Source: Desulfomicrobiaceae bacterium (GTDB taxonomy: Bacteria; Desulfobacterota; Desulfovibrionia; Desulfovibrionales; Desulfomicrobiaceae). Taken from it: a stretch of 9,150 nt of DNA. Positions 7,007 to 9,150 of the stretch are shown piece by piece. The notes beneath the pieces were generated by a model. It was not told where the DNA came from. It made no database searches and saw only the letters and a program-made list of their open reading frames with translations. Position numbers and translations under genes: made by a program. Location: NCBI GenBank assembly GCA_003530935.1, contig DPEO01000138.1:1-9150 (forward strand), in the 5' to 3' direction. The first letter of the stretch is position 1. Each line of letters starts with the position of its first letter.

Positions 7007-7034
7007 GGGGCCGGCGAACTTGACGCCAGGCCCC
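7007..7034. repeat. Large inverted repeat in the divergent intergenic region
   Basis: GGGGCCGGCG (7007-7016) pairs with CGCC-A-GGCCCC (7024-7034), giving 10 bp with a single bulged A and a 7-base loop AACTTGA. On the plus strand it would lie in the leader or promoter of the ACT gene, ending 37 bases before its ATG; the loop and 3' arm carry a -35-like TTGACG (7020-7025) without a convincing -10. On the minus strand the stem is followed by GCTTTTCC, so it could weakly terminate antisense transcription. Function is undecided. Confidence 0.45.
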
Positions 7035-7051
7035 TCCACGGCCAAGAGGCA

Positions 7052-7067
7052 TTCCTTTGCAAGGAGG
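7052..7067 (+). promoter_or_regulatory. Possible ribosome-binding-site-sequestering hairpin
   Basis: The ribosome binding site AAGGAGG (7061-7067) of the ACT gene can pair with TCCTT (7053-7057) just upstream, leaving a TGC triloop, with one extra T-G wobble. Such a hairpin would hide most of the site in the mRNA. It is only 5-6 bp and may be chance. Confidence 0.3.
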
Positions 7068-7071
7068 AAGT

Positions 7072-7623
7072 ATGGGAAAATTTGCCGTATCCGTCATGGG
7101 CCATGACCGGCCGGGCATCCTGGCCGCGGTGTCCGAGACCGTCTTTGGTCTGGGCTGTAATATCGAAGACGTCACCCAAACCATTCTTCAGGGGGAGTTT
7201 GCGGCCATCATGATTGTCGCCCGGCCGCCGGAAGTGTCGCTTGCGCAGGTGGACACCGCCTTGCGGGAGCGCCTTGCCCCCATGGATCTCGGGGTGTTCG
7301 TACGTCCTTTGGACGAGGGGTGGCAGCCTTCCACCCCTGGAGAGCCCTTTGTGCTCACTACGCGCGGCAAGGATCAACCGGGAAACATCGCTGCAGTGAC
7401 CCGCGCCCTGGCGCATCTGGGCTGCAACGTCACCCAATTTCGGGCCGTGCTTGTGCCCGCAGCCCAAGAAGGGGAAGAAATGGTGATGATCCTGGAGATC
7501 GATGTCCCCCAGGGGGTGCATCACCGCGTGGTTCGTGCTGCGCTGGTTCAGGCGTGCCAGCCCTTGGGCATGGAGGTATCCCTCCAGCACCGGGATGTGT
7601 TCGAAAATATTCATCGGGTCTAA
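7072..7623 (+). CDS. Double ACT-domain protein (GcvR-like)
   Basis: The 183-residue product consists of two ACT domains, small ligand-binding folds that usually sense amino acids. ACT1 covers about 3-80, with GHDRPGILAAVSE (from residue 10) and GCNIEDVTQT; ACT2 covers about 92-170, with GKDQPGNIAAVTRAL (from 99) and GCNVTQF. There is no DNA-binding or catalytic domain. The size and arrangement match E. coli GcvR (190 residues), which controls glycine cleavage by protein contact, while ACT1 also resembles the single-ACT UPF0237 proteins. UPF0237 genes are often placed directly before UPF0210 genes, as here, so I favour that role over true GcvR function. ATG 7072 is preceded by AAGGAGG at 7061-7067; a TTG at 7057 would remove that site from use. 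The UPF0210 gene starts 84 bases downstream. Confidence 0.88.
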   Translation: MGKFAVSVMGHDRPGILAAVSETVFGLGCNIEDVTQTILQGEFAAIMIVARPPEVSLAQVDTALRERLAPMDLGVFVRPLDEGWQPSTPGEPFVLTTRGKDQPGNIAAVTRALAHLGCNVTQFRAVLVPAAQEGEEMVMILEIDVPQGVHHRVVRAALVQACQPLGMEVSLQHRDVFENIHRV

Positions 7624-7627
7624 CGCG

Positions 7628-7652
7628 TCCGAGGGAATTTTTGTCCCTCGGA
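7628..7652 (+). repeat. Hairpin between the ACT and UPF0210 genes
   Basis: TCCGAGGGA (7628-7636) and TCCCTCGGA (7644-7652) form a perfect 9-bp stem with the loop ATTTTTG, beginning 5 bases after the ACT stop. No T-run follows; instead an A-run is at 7660-7665. It is therefore not a standard terminator and may be an mRNA stability or processing element, a weak terminator, or a protein-binding site. The structure is clear; the role is unknown. Confidence 0.6.
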
Positions 7653-7707
7653 ACGTGCGAAAAAACAGACCTCCAATACCCATCGCAGCGCAATATGAGG
7701 AATATCT

Positions 7708-9081
7708 ATGCTTTCGGATCGTGAAGTTCTGTCCACCCTGTCCATGGTGAAAAACGAGCACTTGGATGTACGTACCGTGACTTTGGGCGTCAGCCTTTTG
7801 GACTGTGCGCGAGAGAGTTTGAGCGCGTTCGTGGATGCCGTGCATGCGCGCATCACCACCCAGGCCCGGGATCTGGTGGCCGTGTGCGACGAGGTGGGGG
7901 AGCGTTTTGGCATTCCGGTGGTCAACAAACGCATCAGCGTGAGCCCCGTGGCCGTGGCCGCCGCTCCGTTCGATGCCCGTGGCATGGTGGAGGTGGCCCG
8001 CGCTTTGGATGCCGCCGCCCGGGAGGTAGGGGTGGACTTTATCGGCGGCTTTTCCGCCTTGGTGGAAAAGGGCATGGCCAAAGGTGATTTGGCCTTGATC
8101 GAAGCCATCCCTGAGGCCCTCGCGCGTACCGAGCGCCTGTGCTCTTCAGTGAATGTGGCCACCACCCGGGCAGGCATCAACATGGACGCCGTGGCTCTCA
8201 TGGGGCGCACCATCAAGGCCACGGCCGAGGCCACCCGGGAGCGGGACGGCCTCGGCTGCGCCAAGTTGGTGGTGTTTGCCAACATCCCCGAGGATGTGCC
8301 CTTCATGGCCGGTGCCTATCTTGGGGTGGGCGAGCCCAGTTCGGTCATCAACGTGGGGGTCAGCGGGCCGGGGGTGGTGCGTAAGGCCATCGACCGCGCT
8401 GTGGCCGAAAATCCGGGCATCCATTTGGGCGAGCTCGCCGAGGTCATCAAACGTACGGCCTTCAAGGTCACTCGGGTCGGCGAGATCATTGGCCGCGAAG
8501 TGGCGCGCCTTTTGGGCGTGGAATTTGGCATCGTGGACCTTTCCCTCGCCCCGACTCCCAACGTGGGCGACAGTGTGGGCGAGATCTTTCAGTCCTTGGG
8601 ACTGGGCGCCATCGGCATGCCGGGCTCCACAGCGGCCCTCGCCATGCTCAACGACGCGGTGAAAAAGGGCGGCGCTTTTGCCAGTACCCGGGTGGGGGGC
8701 TTGAGCGGCGCGTTTATCCCGGTGAGCGAAGACAGCACCATCGCGCAGGCTGCAGCGGACGGTTTTCTCTCGCTCTCCAAACTGGAGGCCATGACTGCGG
8801 TCTGCTCGGTGGGGCTGGACATGGTGGCCATCCCTGGATCCACCAGCGCCGAGACCTTGTCCGCCATCATCGCCGACGAGATGGCCATCGGCGTGATCAA
8901 CAAGAAGACCACGGCGGCCCGGATCATTCCGGTGCCCGGCAAAGAGGCCGGCGAGCGGGCGGTGTTTGGCGGGCTCTTGGGAGAGGCCACCATCATGCCG
9001 GTGCACCCCGATCCTTGCTGCGAGGCGTTCATCCGCCGCGGCGGCTTCATCCCCGCGCCGCTGCAGTCGCTGATCAACTAG
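7708..9081 (+). CDS. UPF0210 / DUF711 family protein
   Basis: The 457-residue product matches the whole length (~450) of the UPF0210 (DUF711) family. Motifs in order: VVNKRISVSPVAV, VDFIGGFSALVEKG, CSSVNVATTRAGINMDAVA (Cys145), FANIPEDVPFMAGA, VGVSGPGVV, FKVTRVGEIIGREVARLLGV, VDLSLAPTPNVGDSVGEI, GGLSGAFIPVSED, AVCSVGLDMVAIPG (Cys366), NKKTTAARIIPVPGK and FGGLLGEA. From memory, the structure of a pneumococcal member (SP0239) was classed with the pyruvate formate-lyase-like barrel fold, but I see no glycyl-radical motif here, so that chemistry is not implied. The reaction is unknown. The C-terminus carries PDPCC (Cys437-Cys438). ATG 7708 has TGAGGA at 7696-7701. Co-transcription with the ACT gene is likely, with a hairpin between them. 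Confidence 0.93.
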   Translation: MLSDREVLSTLSMVKNEHLDVRTVTLGVSLLDCARESLSAFVDAVHARITTQARDLVAVCDEVGERFGIPVVNKRISVSPVAVAAAPFDARGMVEVARALDAAAREVGVDFIGGFSALVEKGMAKGDLALIEAIPEALARTERLCSSVNVATTRAGINMDAVALMGRTIKATAEATRERDGLGCAKLVVFANIPEDVPFMAGAYLGVGEPSSVINVGVSGPGVVRKAIDRAVAENPGIHLGELAEVIKRTAFKVTRVGEIIGREVARLLGVEFGIVDLSLAPTPNVGDSVGEIFQSLGLGAIGMPGSTAALAMLNDAVKKGGAFASTRVGGLSGAFIPVSEDSTIAQAAADGFLSLSKLEAMTAVCSVGLDMVAIPGSTSAETLSAIIADEMAIGVINKKTTAARIIPVPGKEAGERAVFGGLLGEATIMPVHPDPCCEAFIRRGGFIPAPLQSLIN

Positions 9082-9091
9082 GGAGATCCCA

Positions 9092-9130
9092 GACCGTTGG
9101 CGTGCGGTCGGCGGTTTGGGGGCTTGTTTT
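9092..9130 (+). terminator. Weak terminator candidate after the UPF0210 gene
   Basis: GACCG (9092-9096) and CGGTC (9105-9109) can form a 5-bp stem with an 8-base loop. The only T-rich stretch, CTTGTTTT (9123-9130), lies 13 bases beyond the stem. This is a poor match to an intrinsic terminator; read-through into the next gene is quite possible. Confidence 0.2.
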
Positions 9131-9146
9131 CATAGTGGAGGAGCCC

Positions 9147-9150
9147 ATGA
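9147..9150 (+). CDS. Start of a further gene, cut by the window edge
   Basis: An ATG at 9147-9149 is preceded by GGAGGAG (9137-9143), an excellent ribosome binding site at the normal distance. Only the start codon and one more base are inside the window, so the product cannot be named. It is on the same strand as the UPF0210 gene, 65 bases beyond its stop. Confidence 0.55.

Noticed and set aside
7048..7060. Sigma54-like GG...GC (-24/-12) element before the ACT gene
   Set aside because: The spacing between GG and GC is 9 rather than 10 bases, and it would start transcription at or after the start codon.
6919..7845. Long N-terminal extension of the minus-strand DUF2059 reading frame (to 481 residues)
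   Set aside because: It runs antisense through the ACT gene, has no recognisable domain, and would bury a good signal peptide and ribosome binding site at 6918.
8947..9021. Glycyl-radical motif near the C-terminus of the UPF0210 protein
   Set aside because: FGGLLGEA and the Cys-Cys pair do not match the RVxGY/F-type glycyl-radical loop of pyruvate formate-lyase-like enzymes.

Overview
The window looks like ordinary chromosome from a GC-rich Gram-negative bacterium. The evidence is a yajC-secD-secF order with separate SecD and SecF, an exported DUF2059 protein with a classical signal peptide, and strong GGAGG-type ribosome binding sites. The gene set and the SecF architecture would suit a Desulfovibrionales-like sulfate reducer (Desulfobacterota), but this is an impression from protein style and was not tested by any search. 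I see no insertion sequence, phage gene, CRISPR array, tRNA or rRNA. All stretches without a gene are shorter than 160 bases.

Layout. (1) Positions 60-3150 hold yajC, secD and secF, the membrane complex that assists SecYEG in protein export. A terminator-like hairpin with a T-tract sits between yajC and secD, and a very strong one follows secF. (2) Positions 3248-6346 hold a phosphohexomutase of a variant type (TGSHIP active-site loop) and, 9 bases later, a soluble diguanylate cyclase with three PAS domains; these are probably one transcript. (3) Positions 6400-6918, on the minus strand, hold an exported DUF2059 protein that converges on the cyclase. (4) A 153-base divergent region (6919-7071) contains several inverted repeats. 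(5) Positions 7072-9081 hold a double-ACT-domain (GcvR-like) protein and a UPF0210/DUF711 protein, a pairing also known from other lineages and lacking an assigned biochemical role. (6) The start codon of another gene lies at the right edge.

How the parts relate. The Sec genes form one export module. The mutase supplies phosphorylated sugars, presumably for surface polysaccharide, and the cyclase makes c-di-GMP, which often controls surface polysaccharide; the link between these two here is inferred from position only. The ACT/UPF0210 pair looks like an amino-acid-responsive module whose reaction is unknown.

The points most worth a second look are a ~46-residue insertion in SecF that adds two hydrophobic segments, the hairpin/T-tract elements placed directly in front of the secD and mutase ribosome binding sites, the variant mutase, and the ACT/UPF0210 pair with its structured leader. 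I did not find a clearly new multi-gene system.
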